A stretch of 40,268 nt of DNA, from contig NZ_FUYC01000019.1 of the NCBI RefSeq assembly GCF_900167125.1, positions 1-40,268 of the forward strand, in the 5' to 3' direction. Shown piece after piece: positions 39,818 to 40,268 of the stretch (the stretch's first letter is position 1; each line of letters begins with the position of its first letter). The notes beneath the pieces are model-generated. The model worked only from the letters and a program-made list of their open reading frames with translations, did no database searches and had not been told where the DNA came from. The position numbers and the translations under genes were made by a program. This DNA comes from Paucidesulfovibrio gracilis DSM 16080. Its GTDB lineage: Bacteria > Desulfobacterota > Desulfovibrionia > Desulfovibrionales > Desulfovibrionaceae.

Positions 39818-40057
39818 GGGTCTACACCAAAAACGGGGGCAGTCACGAAAGCGAACTGTTCCGAGCATGTCCACTTACCCGCACAGCACCTTGACGCGTA
39901 AGCGGTAGTTTTCAAAATTCCTGAAGCCGTATGCACGGGGTCTACACCAAAAACGGGGGCAGTCACGAAAGCGAACTGTTCCGAGCATGTCCACTTACCC
40001 GCACAGCACCTTGACGCGTAAGCGGTAGTTCTCAAAATTCCTGAAGCCGTATGCGCG
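39818..40057. repeat. tandem 120-bp duplication of an IS element end
   Basis: Two head-to-tail copies, 39818-39937 and 39938-40057, each begin GGGTCTACACCAAAAACGGG. They are identical for about 117 bp except one base (T at 39911, C at 40031) and differ in the last few bases, where the outer copy breaks off. Each copy contains the element's outer end plus the reverse complement of the last ~19 codons of the transposase and its TAA stop. Only the inner copy is continuous with the transposase ORF. Confidence 0.9.
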
Positions 40058-40268
40058 TCGCTGGATCAGTTTCATTTTCCAGTGGAATCCTTCGGTGATC
40101 CCGTTGCTTCGCGCAAAACGAAACATGCAGGCGACCTCTTCCCGCCAGCTGTACAGCGTTCGTCCCAGGGTTTTTAGCGGGGCAAACGGAGCCTGCTTCA
40201 ATTGGGCTATCTTTTCAAGCAACTCCGCCACATGTTTACGGCAGGCTGTCTGATTGGTGCCTTTCACG
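39995..40268 (-). CDS. ISL3-type transposase, C-terminal part (runs off window)
   Basis: The last ~90 residues of a transposase are visible, reading leftward from the window edge to the TAA at 39995. The segment SNGITEGFHWKMKLIQRRAYGFRNFENYRLRV is characteristic of the C-terminal end of ISL3 (IS204/IS1001/IS1165) family DDE transposases, including the catalytic-region glutamate (TEG). The N-terminal part, with the first two catalytic aspartates, lies beyond the window, so intactness cannot be judged. A candidate element end is the GGGTCTACACC sequence at 39938, repeated at 39818. Confidence 0.85.
   Translation of the reverse strand, partial: VKGTNQTACRKHVAELLEKIAQLKQAPFAPLKTLGRTLYSWREEVACMFRFARSNGITEGFHWKMKLIQRRAYGFRNFENYRLRVKVLCG

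Larger units (their letters stand above)
39818..40268 (-). mobile_element. left end of an ISL3-family insertion sequence
   Basis: The terminal transposase codons lie next to a candidate outer end (GGGTCTACACC...). The element enters from the right window edge and stops 35 bp after the tRNA-Pro terminator. The other end and target duplication are outside the window. Confidence 0.75.

Noticed and set aside
39610-40035. Minus-strand ORF with an internal repeat spanning the tRNA
   Set aside because: It reads through the antisense of tRNA-Pro, its terminator and the duplicated IS end; the internal repeat reflects the DNA duplication.

Overview
The window looks like a chromosomal segment of a sulfate-reducing bacterium of the Desulfovibrionales (Desulfovibrionaceae or a close relative). 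The basis is moderate-to-high G+C, the protein flavour, and the combination of AddAB recombination genes, a chemosensory operon with a HEAT-repeat protein, and many metabolic singletons. No 16S or other decisive marker is present, so the taxonomic call is inference. Most of the segment is ordinary, densely packed core genome. Accessory character is confined to the two ends.

Layout. 1-629: gene-free, holding four tandem ~104-bp units whose sequences differ but whose hairpins are preserved by compensatory changes; this is the most unusual object in the window. 630-5012: a leftward pair (ornithine aminotransferase, then a cyclic-2,3-diphosphoglycerate-synthetase-like GTPase), divergent from an AraC/GyrI-type regulator, then a small flavin-binding oxidase-like protein. 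5120-9712: asnS divergent from ftsY and a long-chain acyl-CoA ligase. 9768-10649: an RluA-type pseudouridine synthase facing left. 10781-21671: a rightward run of six close-set genes (ornithine-cyclodeaminase-like protein, EamA transporter, addA, addB, lhgO-like oxidase, NPD-type flavin oxidoreductase with an 18-residue repeat tail) closed by a strong terminator at 21702. 21861-26020: a leftward run (GDT1-like membrane protein, small HD-GYP-associated-type protein, HDOD protein, degenerate receiver-GGDEF, xerC/D-type recombinase, cyclophilin). 26155-27618: a DUF3859-like exported protein and a 2-hydroxyacid dehydrogenase. 27682-30009: dprA and a CpoB/YbgF-like lipoprotein, both leftward. 30332-31273: an unrecognised eight-helix membrane protein.

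31364-39406 is a compact leftward chemosensory operon transcribed cheB, HEAT-repeat protein, cheR, cheW, cheY, cheA. Its genes overlap or are separated by at most about 60 bp. The CheA has three Hpt-like modules, the third lacking its phosphoacceptor histidine, and the CheW carries a Cys-rich N-terminal extension. No receptor (MCP) gene lies in the window, so receptors must be encoded elsewhere. The right end holds tRNA-Pro(CGG) with its own terminator. After it comes the 3' end of an ISL3-type transposase that runs off the window; the last 120 bp of that element end are tandemly duplicated.

Functional themes are amino-acid (ornithine) metabolism, double-strand-break repair and DNA uptake or recombination (AddAB, DprA, Xer), protein targeting and translation (FtsY, AsnRS, tRNA-Pro), and signal transduction.
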